DNA from: Aliiroseovarius lamellibrachiae
GTDB taxonomy: Bacteria > Pseudomonadota > Alphaproteobacteria > Rhodobacterales > Rhodobacteraceae
NCBI RefSeq assembly: GCF_018599245.1
Contig: NZ_JAHEVJ010000006.1
Span: forward strand, 1-64,000
Length of the DNA stretch: 64,000 bases
Direction of reading: 5' to 3'
The translations under genes were made by a program, and so were the position numbers. The notes below the pieces were generated by a model that worked only from the letters and a program-made list of their open reading frames with translations, was not told where the DNA came from and searched no databases. This document shows, piece after piece, positions 54,581 to 63,021 of the stretch (within the stretch, counting starts at the first letter, position 1; each line of letters begins with the position of its first letter).

Positions 54581-55404
54581 TGGTGCCCCTCTAACGGTGG
54601 GTTCGTGTCCGCGAGCGAAACAAAATTGCGATCAAACCGAACCCGAAGCGCAAATTCCGGCAAAGCCGAGATCTGACGCCGCAACCGACGCGGGTTTTGC
54701 ATCAGGCGAAACGCCCACTCCAACCCGGATTTCCGCATCCATTTTGGCGCACGACGCACGTCGCCCGACAGAAAATCGACCGTCCCCCCCAAACCTGACG
54801 CGATCGACACCCCGCATTGCTGCAACAGGGCGCGGTTCTGCGCGATCCACATTTCTTGCCGGGGGGCGCCAAGGCAGACGGCCAAAACGCCAGGACGTGT
54901 TCGGCGCAAATCCGCAATGATCTCATCATGGTCGGGAAGCGACAGGGTGGTGGAGAAATCGGGGGCGCGCCCATGGATTTTCAGGTCGGGATATAGCCCG
55001 CGCAATGTGGCTTTTGCCTTGACCAGCCGATCGGGCGCGCCGCCCAGAATATACATGCTGCGATGCGCGGTCTGGGCCAGTTCTGCCAGATCATAGATCA
55101 GGTCAGATCCGCAAATCCTGTCGACATCCCGCCCCGTTTTGCCCTGCACCGCGCGTTGCAATCCAACGCCATCCACCACATTCAAATCCCCTTTGTTCAG
55201 GGTCGCGCGATAAGCGGGGTTGCGATGGGCGTTCATGCAGATTTCCGGGTTGAGGGTATGGACCACATGCAAGGCACCCTGATCGCCCAGTGCGACCCGC
55301 AATTGCGTCAGAACATCCGCGCGGCAGGTCAGATCCACGCGGGTACCGGCCACATAAACTGGGGGCGGGTTGGCGGTACGAAGCGGGAAGAAACCGGCGT
55401 TCAT
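54577..55404 (-). CDS. WecG/TagA/CpsF (GT26) glycosyltransferase
   Basis: A 275-residue enzyme of the WecG/TagA family that adds a sugar (e.g. ManNAc-type) to a lipid-linked primer at an early step. Motifs: TLNPEICMNAH, DGVGLQ, GAPRQEMWI and DFLSGDVRRAPKWMRKSGLEW. It overlaps the neighbouring GT genes at both ends. Its presence supports a lipid-carrier-linked cell-surface polysaccharide. Confidence 0.9.
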   Translation of the reverse strand: MNAGFFPLRTANPPPVYVAGTRVDLTCRADVLTQLRVALGDQGALHVVHTLNPEICMNAHRNPAYRATLNKGDLNVVDGVGLQRAVQGKTGRDVDRICGSDLIYDLAELAQTAHRSMYILGGAPDRLVKAKATLRGLYPDLKIHGRAPDFSTTLSLPDHDEIIADLRRTRPGVLAVCLGAPRQEMWIAQNRALLQQCGVSIASGLGGTVDFLSGDVRRAPKWMRKSGLEWAFRLMQNPRRLRRQISALPEFALRVRFDRNFVSLADTNPPLEGHQ

Positions 55405-56636
55405 TGTCCCACCTCACCGGCCCAATGCGCCCATTTCTGCCCTTGGAAATGGGTGTTGAAATAGCGCAGCGCCGCTTGGCTGGCGCTGTGCCAGAACACA
55501 CCATCTGACATCAACCTCTGAACCGACGCAGCAAACGCCTGTGGCGAATCCTGCACCAGAATGGCCGGGCCAAATCCCAAGGGAAACCCTTCGATGCCGC
55601 ATGAGGTGGTCACGACGGGCAGTCCGCGCGCCAATGCATTTATGATTTTGATCTTGATGCCAGATCCCGACAAAAGCGGCGCCACAAGGCATTTGGCCGA
55701 TTGGTAAAATGGTTCGAGATCATCGACATACCCATGTGCGCTGAGGTGGTTTGTGGCGCGCAGCTTTCGCGACAATGCCGCAGAGGCCCCTCCCCCGACG
55801 ATCTGATGGTGTAACGGTCTGGGCAAATTGCGCAGCACCTCATCGATATACCATGACAGCCCCTCTTGGTTGGCGTACCAGCTGAGCGTTCCCACGAAAA
55901 GAGCGTCATCCTTGCGGTCATCAAACCCGTTGATGGCCCGATCAAACCCCGCGACACTTGGCAGAAAAACGCGCGTCGTCGGGTGGGAAATCCCGCGTGC
56001 TTCCAGCGCGGTTTCGTCCTCGGCGGACAACAAATGTAGCTCATCAAACTGGCGCATCGCCGCCCGCAAATAGGTCGCGGCTCGGCGACCTTCTTCTTGC
56101 ATCACCCAGCGCGCACCCAGCGAAGCACGTTCAGAGGCGCGGAAAAAAACCTCCGGTTCAGCATTGTGCAAATGAAGGATACGGCGGGTGGCGGGCACCA
56201 GATTGGCCGCTTCGATCATCAACCAGTGATCTACGTATACTAGATCAAATCCGTTGCCTTTCAGTTCTTTAGCGCGATTTAAAAGGGCACCATCACTGTT
56301 GCGCCAGACGCTCAGGGGGAGGCGCTTTTGGTGAGACTTCGCAAGTGACCACACGTTACGCGGCCGCAGATCACCCGCAATGTGCCAGGTCACGTCCGGA
56401 AACCGCGCGCGCGCCGCATCGTCAACAAACATGGTCAGAACGCTGACGGAATGGTGTCGGGTCAGTGCGTCGAGGCGCTCGGCTGTGACCAGCATTCCAC
56501 CGCTGGAGGTGTCAACTGTGACAGCGGGTGTGAGAAACAGAATGGAGTGGCGGCGGGGGCCTTTCTGGGATGCAGGCACAACAGAAAAACAGCGTGACGC
56601 GCGCCCTACACTGTCCTCTTGCTTCACTGCGTCCAT
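55401..56636 (-). CDS. GT4-type glycosyltransferase, first gene of the polysaccharide operon
   Basis: A 411-residue GT-B glycosyltransferase: ILFLTPAVTVDTSSGGMLVT near the start and SGSGIKIKIINALARGLPVVTT in the nucleotide site. GAGG lies 6 bases before ATG 56636; ATG 56648 is an alternative. Promoter must be in the upstream 550-bp non-coding region. The downstream genes overlap by 4-16 bases through the chimeric gene. Confidence 0.87.
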   Translation of the reverse strand: MDAVKQEDSVGRASRCFSVVPASQKGPRRHSILFLTPAVTVDTSSGGMLVTAERLDALTRHHSVSVLTMFVDDAARARFPDVTWHIAGDLRPRNVWSLAKSHQKRLPLSVWRNSDGALLNRAKELKGNGFDLVYVDHWLMIEAANLVPATRRILHLHNAEPEVFFRASERASLGARWVMQEEGRRAATYLRAAMRQFDELHLLSAEDETALEARGISHPTTRVFLPSVAGFDRAINGFDDRKDDALFVGTLSWYANQEGLSWYIDEVLRNLPRPLHHQIVGGGASAALSRKLRATNHLSAHGYVDDLEPFYQSAKCLVAPLLSGSGIKIKIINALARGLPVVTTSCGIEGFPLGFGPAILVQDSPQAFAASVQRLMSDGVFWHSASQAALRYFNTHFQGQKWAHWAGEVGQ

Positions 56637-57184
56637 GGCCTGCCTCATCGTGACGGTCGGATCTGCGCCGTCTCATGAGGACCAAGCCAAGCGCGTTGCG
56701 CTTAAACCGGGGCGGGCACTTTTTACACTTGAAACTCAAAAGACGTGGCAGACATCTTTCAACAACCTAATGAGGATTAACCTTTGGATCAATACAATCC
56801 TAGATGGTTTGTCTTTGTTTCTTTTCCATAAATTGTCGTTTGCCGAATTCCATCCCCCTGCCGGAGCAACATGACAGGGTCAACAACACCATTGCACCGC
56901 GCCAACGCGGCGCTGGCACTGGCCCGGCAGACTGCCCCGACAGACCGGCCCTTCGCGAAAAGCTGAATTCACTTCACTTTTTATAGGAAATATGGCTATT
57001 TTGGCGTGTATGGAAAGGCCGCGTCGCGGCAATGAATTATTGTTCATACCGTTGGTCAATACCCTTTGCATTGGATCAGCTTGGGTCATCGGCATTGTTC
57101 TTTGGTGGCGGTTTTCCCTGCACACCCGAACCAGCCAGACGCAGGCCCATATTTCGATGACGATGCATATTCGAGGTCAGGGGT
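56637..57184. other. 548-bp non-coding region with the polysaccharide operon promoter side
   Basis: AT-rich over 56720-56860, consistent with promoters, but I cannot mark boxes with confidence. A plus-strand 89-codon frame from 56992 (TAGGAAAT before ATG, one predicted membrane helix) is possible but unsupported. GAGG at 57173-57176 might serve a GTG at 57185, an alternative start of the next gene. Confidence 0.35.
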
Positions 57185-57241
57185 GTGCCACGGTCAAATC
57201 CGGGTGGAGTGAGTTTTGCCGATTGTTTTGGGTATCATGTG

Positions 57242-57583
57242 ATGTCGGTCGCCCCCATTGACCAGATGATTGAATTTGCATTGGAAGAGCTGCTGTCTGG
57301 CGACATTTCCCGATGCCGCGCCCTCGTGCGTAAACTGTGCCAAAAATGGCCGTCAGAACCCGCGCTGTGCGTTGTTTTCGCGCTGACAAGTGCCGCATCC
57401 ATGGTCGAGGATAATTTCAAGATCACCGAACAATCTGACGGGCTGAGCTTGCTGGCTTATAAGCTGGTCGCCCTTTTGGCGGCGGATGTTTATGCGGTGG
57501 AAAGCATGGGTCACAAGCCCGCCAAGGCCCGTGATCTGTTGCATTTCTGGCGGCGTGTGGATGGGTATTTTCTGGATCTTTGA
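57242..57583 (+). CDS. conserved-looking small protein of unknown function
   Basis: About 113 residues, soluble, mainly helical, Leu/Ala rich, with sequence MIEFALEELLSGDISRCRAL near the start and HFWRRVDGYFLDL at the end. I do not recognise a family. ATG 57242 is chosen, but an in-frame GTG at 57185 has better ribosome-site spacing. It converges with the membrane winged-helix gene, 7 bp away. Confidence 0.5.
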   Translation: MSVAPIDQMIEFALEELLSGDISRCRALVRKLCQKWPSEPALCVVFALTSAASMVEDNFKITEQSDGLSLLAYKLVALLAADVYAVESMGHKPAKARDLLHFWRRVDGYFLDL

Positions 57584-57590
57584 TTGGCGC

Positions 57591-58295
57591 TCAGAGCATC
57601 TGAATGACGTCTTTGTCGATCGACAGCATATACCCACGACGCGCGATGGTTTTCACCAAAAGCTCGCTCATCATCTGGTTGCCCATCGCATCGCGCAGAC
57701 GCTTGATCCGCGTGGCACCGGCGGCCTCTTCGCAATCGCTGGCATCCCGGCCCGAGATCAGCGCCTCAAGGCCAGACCCGGTCAGAACCTCATCATCCAT
57801 GCGGGCCTCAGCCAATGCGGATAGGGTTTCAATCGCGGCCTCGGTCAGGTTCAGCTCCATGTTATTAAGGTAGACCGTGCGCTCTTCTCGGCTGATCAAC
57901 AGGGAATTCACCTGAATACCGGCACGCTCGATCTCGCCCATGCGGCGGTTCAACCCGATGATGGTGATCAGAAACACCAAGGACGCCACCAACAAAGCCG
58001 TCGCAAAAATCAGCAAGACAAAAATCACCATGCGATAGCTGGTCAGCGTGTCAGCAAAGGAGGTTCCCGATTGGGCGAGGATCTCCAAAAGCTTGATTTC
58101 TGCGCCCGAGGTCAGCCCGTCATTTTCCATAAAGATCCGTTCAACCCGCGCATTAAACGCACCGGCATCCGGAAGGTTCAGGAACAGGAAAATCGCCGCC
58201 AAAAGCAGGATCACAACAATCGCAGCCATGCCAGCCACAATCACCCGCGACGCCCCTTTGCGCGCATCAGTAGCGGAGGAAGAATTGTCCAGCAC
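57591..58295 (-). CDS. membrane-tethered winged-helix regulator
   Basis: About 234 residues: two membrane helices (about 17-40 and 88-114) enclose a loop of about 46 residues, probably periplasmic, then a cytoplasmic OmpR/ToxR-type winged-helix domain (about 125-225, ending IARRGYMLSID). The order is reversed from ToxR/CadC, where the DNA-binding domain is N-terminal. GTG 58295 has AAAAGGA upstream; ATG 58319 is an alternative. Its start overlaps the end of the next gene upstream by 29 bases, so they are one operon. Target genes unknown. Confidence 0.7.
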   Translation of the reverse strand: MLDNSSSATDARKGASRVIVAGMAAIVVILLLAAIFLFLNLPDAGAFNARVERIFMENDGLTSGAEIKLLEILAQSGTSFADTLTSYRMVIFVLLIFATALLVASLVFLITIIGLNRRMGEIERAGIQVNSLLISREERTVYLNNMELNLTEAAIETLSALAEARMDDEVLTGSGLEALISGRDASDCEEAAGATRIKRLRDAMGNQMMSELLVKTIARRGYMLSIDKDVIQML

Positions 58296-58563
58296 TCTGT
58301 TTCCTTTTCTCAAGTCCATCCGCATCAAACAGCGACAATACATTTAACAACACCCAGCCATCAGTCGCCAATCTGGCAGACACTTGGCGGGCGGCGGCGG
58401 CTTTGTTTGCACAGGCCGTATCGGGCAATTCGATGACACCGTAATGAAGCTTAAGCGGGTCGTCACGCTTGGCTTTGTAATCGGCATAACATCCCGCTTG
58501 GGCCGGGGCGGCCACTGCGGCAACAGCGCATGCAAACGTCAGGGATAAAAGGATCTGTTTCAT
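58267..58563 (-). CDS. small secreted protein (unknown family)
   Basis: A 98-residue protein with a Sec signal peptide (about 1-22, ending APAQA) and a mature part starting GCYADYKAKRDDPLKLHYG with two cysteines (24, and in DTACANK), possibly disulfide bonded. I recall similar short proteins in related genomes without function. No clear ribosome site. It overlaps the downstream membrane regulator, a possible signal-sensor pair. Confidence 0.6.
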   Translation of the reverse strand: MKQILLSLTFACAVAAVAAPAQAGCYADYKAKRDDPLKLHYGVIELPDTACANKAAAARQVSARLATDGWVLLNVLSLFDADGLEKRKQSAGQFFLRY

Positions 58564-58768
58564 GGGGAAAACCATGATCGGTGTACCGCAGATATTCAAT
58601 AACAAACCACGTTTTCACGAGTGATAACAGATAACCGCACCGCGATATCGCTTGTCTGGCGGGCCACCGGGCAGGGTGAGGCATCACCGCCCACTACGGG
58701 CCAACACGGTATGCGGCGCAGATCACACACACAAGCGCCGTCCTATTTGCCACCAGAAGGAGCTCACC

Positions 58769-59338
58769 ATGACTCGCCTAACTGAAACCAACACGACAGA
58801 GACAAAGCCCAGCTTGCTGAACCGCGTATTTGCCAAGGCCTCGTTGCGGCGCCTGACCCGTGGTCTCATTGCGCCCTTGCTGGTGGGGGCCTTGACCTTG
58901 ACATCCATCACCGCGCCCCCCGCCTTTGCCGGCCCGCGCAATCAAAACAACAATGACGAGATCAACGGTCTGATTGCTGCGTTGCTTGGGCTGGCTGTCG
59001 TGGGTGCCGTGATCAGCAACAAAAACAATGATCATGACAGCGGCCGCCCCACCAAACCCCGTCGTCCCAAGCGGGGCGGACAGGGCTGGGATGATCGCGG
59101 CATGCATCCGAAATTCCAATTGCCGCGCGATTGTCTGCGTCGCTTCAACACCCAGTATGGTAAAGAAAAATACTGGGGCAAACGCTGTCTGAAACGGAAT
59201 TACGAGTTTTCACGTTCCCTGCCCCGTAGCTGTCGCGACACCATTGTCGCACGGAACAATCGCGGTGTTTATGTCGTACGCAAGGTTTATGAACCGCGCT
59301 GCATGAAGCAGGCAGGATACCGTAAATTGCGCCGGTAA
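58769..59338 (+). CDS. basic exported protein of unknown function
   Basis: A 189-residue protein with an unusually long N-region before a signal-like hydrophobic segment ending PPAFAG at about residue 50, then a second hydrophobic stretch (LIAALLGLAVVGAVIS), a Pro/Lys/Arg-rich linker and a C-terminal domain with four cysteines (RDCLRRF, GKRCLKRN, RSCRDT, PRCMKQ). Four cysteines suggest disulfides in the periplasm. AAGGAG lies 6 bases upstream. Function unknown. Confidence 0.65.
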   Translation: MTRLTETNTTETKPSLLNRVFAKASLRRLTRGLIAPLLVGALTLTSITAPPAFAGPRNQNNNDEINGLIAALLGLAVVGAVISNKNNDHDSGRPTKPRRPKRGGQGWDDRGMHPKFQLPRDCLRRFNTQYGKEKYWGKRCLKRNYEFSRSLPRSCRDTIVARNNRGVYVVRKVYEPRCMKQAGYRKLRR

Positions 59339-59422
59339 GCACAAGAGATGTGCGGCCATCCCCTCAGGTCTTCCTGCGTCCCGCCGCACTTGTATGACCT
59401 TCCTTTCCGGTCATGCACAACT

Positions 59423-59450
59423 GGCGGAAGCTCCGGCTTCCGCCCTTTTT
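59423..59450 (+). terminator. intrinsic terminator upstream of rnhB
   Basis: GGCGGAAG (59423-59430) pairs with CTTCCGCC (59437-59444), followed by TTTTT. It closes the transcript of the exported-protein gene, so rnhB needs its own promoter or read-through. Confidence 0.75.
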
Positions 59451-59487
59451 GCTTGCGATCCATTCTGCAATCGGTCACCCAATTCCC

Positions 59488-60138
59488 ATGACAGAGAAAA
59501 CCGCACCGCCCGCCCCGGACTACAGCTTTGAAACCGCCGCCCATGCCAAAGGGTTTTTGCGCATCGCGGGCGTGGACGAGGTTGGCCGTGGGCCTTTATG
59601 TGGCCCCGTGACCGCCGCCGCCGTGGTGCTGGACCCGGAAAATATTCCCGTGGGCCTGAACGATTCCAAAAAGCTTTCTGCCAAAAAACGCGAAGCGCTT
59701 TATGATCTGATCTTTGAAACCGCTGACGTCTGCATCGCCCATGCCACTGTCGAAGAGATCGACGAGCTGAACATTCTGCGCGCCAGTCATCTGGCGATGG
59801 AACGCGCGGTCGCGGGCTTGGCCACGCCCCCGGATCACCTGTTGATCGACGGAAATATGACCCCACGCGGCATCACCCTTTCAAACGAAACCATCATCAA
59901 AGGCGACGCCCGATCTGTGTCGATTTCAGCGGCCTCAATTGTGGCGAAAATATGTCGCGACCGGATCATGGTGGATTTAGCGCAACAGTTTCCCGGCTAT
60001 GGATGGGAGACAAACGCCGGTTACCCGTCGAAAAGCCACAAGGAAGCCCTGGTCAAACTTGGTGTCACCCCACACCATAGACGTTCGTTCAAACCGGTAC
60101 ACAATATCTTGTATCAACAGAAAAATGTAACCTCCTGA
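59488..60138 (+). CDS. rnhB: ribonuclease HII
   Basis: A 216-residue enzyme removing RNA from RNA-DNA hybrids. The catalytic DEVGRG motif and the downstream LIDGN (Asp) and SASIVAKICRDR motifs are present. The start at 59488 is chosen from the family N-terminus; a frame to 59413 overlaps the upstream terminator hairpin and is unlikely. RNase HII beside CcrM is common in alphaproteobacteria. Confidence 0.94.
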   Translation: MTEKTAPPAPDYSFETAAHAKGFLRIAGVDEVGRGPLCGPVTAAAVVLDPENIPVGLNDSKKLSAKKREALYDLIFETADVCIAHATVEEIDELNILRASHLAMERAVAGLATPPDHLLIDGNMTPRGITLSNETIIKGDARSVSISAASIVAKICRDRIMVDLAQQFPGYGWETNAGYPSKSHKEALVKLGVTPHHRRSFKPVHNILYQQKNVTS

Positions 60139-60164
60139 TTCAAAAAAGAATTTGACCGGGAATC
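60137..60164. promoter_or_regulatory. two GANTC sites in the ccrM leader
   Basis: GATTC at 60137-60141 (overlapping the rnhB stop) and GAATC at 60160-60164 lie 86-113 bp before the ccrM ATG. Caulobacter ccrM has a pair of GANTC sites in its leader that make expression depend on methylation state; the same arrangement is visible here. Function is inferred by analogy. Confidence 0.6.
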
Positions 60165-60219
60165 CACAATTGCCCATCCTAGTACCCAATGAATGAGCGC
60201 AAAAATGCGCCGTCACTAG

Positions 60220-61350
<1,131 letters not shown>

Positions 61351-61419
61351 GACCACCCCTTTTCAATCATAACAAAGAATATCGCTGGGCGCGTCAACGC
61401 GCGCCCGGAACGGGATGTG

Positions 61420-61535
61420 CTGTGTTTGGGTCTGCGCCCAACGGCCCCCGTAGGATAAAGGTGTACCGCCGTGCCTGTGGCAAATTCCACGGCACAACCA
61501 ACTGGCCCCGCTCTGCTCGAGCGGGGCTTTTTTTT
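61420..61535 (+). ncRNA. candidate small RNA with intrinsic terminator
   Basis: No reading frame is seen here. The plus strand shows three hairpins in series: TTGGG/CCCAA (61426-61441), a 9-bp bulged stem GTGCC-T-GTGG/CCAC-GGCAC (61471-61495), and a terminator GCCCCGCTC/GAGCGGGGC (61505-61527) with eight T at 61528-61535. This is the architecture of a trans-acting sRNA. It could also be a ccrM 3' untranslated region; no promoter was found, so this stays a candidate. Confidence 0.45.
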
Positions 61536-61845
61536 AGATACCCGGTGGGATTGGTTTGTCGTCTTTCAGAAAAAAGGCCAGACGATAGGCAACAATGGAC
61601 ATGTTGCGAAATTGCTCTGCGTCATGTGGGTTTGCACCGTTTTTGGCCAGATCAACTGTGTTGATACCGCCCGTTGATCGGTGGAACCCAAAATAAAGCG
61701 CATACATCTGCTTGTCCGCCTGCCCCTCAAACGACAGGGCGTGAGTGACCATTTCGGCCCAATATTTTTCGCCATACATCTCGAGATAGGCCAGCACCCC
61801 GCGTGCGGCCTTAAGGAATGATGCCTTTGCCTGAGGGTCGCTCAT
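61534..61845 (-). CDS. small protein coupled to alkB-type gene
   Basis: A 103-residue helical protein (LKAARGVLAYLEMYGEKYWA near the start) that I do not recognise. Its ATG overlaps the stop of the AlkB-type gene (ATGA), so it is made with it. Its TAA stop overlaps the T run of the opposite-strand terminator. A role with the hydroxylase or in lipid metabolism is possible but unproven. Confidence 0.6.
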   Translation of the reverse strand: MSDPQAKASFLKAARGVLAYLEMYGEKYWAEMVTHALSFEGQADKQMYALYFGFHRSTGGINTVDLAKNGANPHDAEQFRNMSIVAYRLAFFLKDDKPIPPGI

Positions 61846-62981
61846 CTGATCACCGGCGGGGGTAATGTGCCATTTTTATAGGACGTCCAATCGGTGACTT
61901 CTGGATAATACCGCGCACGCCATGCGCGCACACGCGGGTTCATGCGTCGCCGCCAAAGCGGAGGCACCATCGCCATCATGCCCATAATCGGATAGCCAAA
62001 TGGCAATTGCGGCGCCTCACCTTCGGGATAGGTTTGCAACAACGGGAACCGCCGCGCGGGTTTATAGTGGTGATCCGAATGGCGTTGCAGATTGATCAGC
62101 AACCAGTTTGACGCGCGGTGATCCGCGTTCCACGAATGATGCGGCATGACATGTTCGTATTTGCCATGGCCCAGATGTTTGCGGGTCAGCCCGTAATGCT
62201 CCACATAATTCGTCAGTTCCAACTGCCAGACGGCAATCAGCGCTTGGAATGCAAACAGCGCAAGCCCCAGCCAACCGCCGAGGATCACGGCCAAAAGCAC
62301 GGCCATCAATTGCAACACGCCATAGCGCCAAAATGGGTTTTTCCCATCAAGGGACGATAGCCCACGCCGCGCCAGCATCGCCCGCTCTGCCCGCCACGCC
62401 GAGATCGGCGCCTCGCGCAAGACGCGCGCAAAATAGCGGTGGAACCCTTCGTTATATCGGGCCGTGACCGCATCGCGCGTGGTGCCCACATGGGGGTGAT
62501 GCACCAAAAGATGTTCGGTACGGAAGTGGCTGTAAAGCACTGTGGACAAAAGCAAATCTGCCAACCAACGCTCGACCCGGTTGGATTGGTGCATCAGCTC
62601 GTGGCTATAGACAATGCCCACTGTGCCGGACAAAACGCCCACGCCGAAAAAGACACCGAATTTCTCACCAACAGACAGGTGTTCTGCGCCTGTGACATAA
62701 ATCAACATGCCGTAGATCATCACAAATTGGATCGGAAACCAGATCATCGTGATCAAACGGTACCAGAACAGTTGTTCCTCCGTCGTGTCCAGATCAGGAT
62801 TGTCCGTGTTGCGCCCCAACCAAGCATCAAGGCCGGTGTAAAGCCACCAAGTGCCAAAGGGTGGCAAAAGCAAATACCACCCGCCTTTTGTGGCGGCGAA
62901 ATAGACCAGAATGGGCAGCACGATGGAAATTCCAAACGGGGCGGCGTGGCTGAAACGGGCGACTTTTGACGCGGGAACCAT
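61842..62981 (-). CDS. AlkB-type alkane 1-monooxygenase
   Basis: A 379-residue integral-membrane di-iron hydroxylase of the AlkB/xylene monooxygenase family, oxidising alkanes or similar chains at a terminal methyl. The histidine boxes are in order: HELMH, EHLLVHHPH, NYVEHYGL and LQRHSDHH. Several membrane helices flank them. AAGGATC precedes ATG 62981. No rubredoxin or AraC/LuxR regulator is adjacent. The substrate range cannot be read. Confidence 0.88.
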   Translation of the reverse strand: MVPASKVARFSHAAPFGISIVLPILVYFAATKGGWYLLLPPFGTWWLYTGLDAWLGRNTDNPDLDTTEEQLFWYRLITMIWFPIQFVMIYGMLIYVTGAEHLSVGEKFGVFFGVGVLSGTVGIVYSHELMHQSNRVERWLADLLLSTVLYSHFRTEHLLVHHPHVGTTRDAVTARYNEGFHRYFARVLREAPISAWRAERAMLARRGLSSLDGKNPFWRYGVLQLMAVLLAVILGGWLGLALFAFQALIAVWQLELTNYVEHYGLTRKHLGHGKYEHVMPHHSWNADHRASNWLLINLQRHSDHHYKPARRFPLLQTYPEGEAPQLPFGYPIMGMMAMVPPLWRRRMNPRVRAWRARYYPEVTDWTSYKNGTLPPPVIR

Positions 62982-63021
62982 AGCGAGATCCTTATCCTCC
63001 CAAAAAACAACTCGGGGAACA

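Noticed and set aside
56992-57261. Plus-strand 89-codon frame with one membrane helix
   Set aside because: Plausible ribosome site but ambiguous composition, overlaps the start of the next gene and is not recognised; noted only in the intergenic entry.
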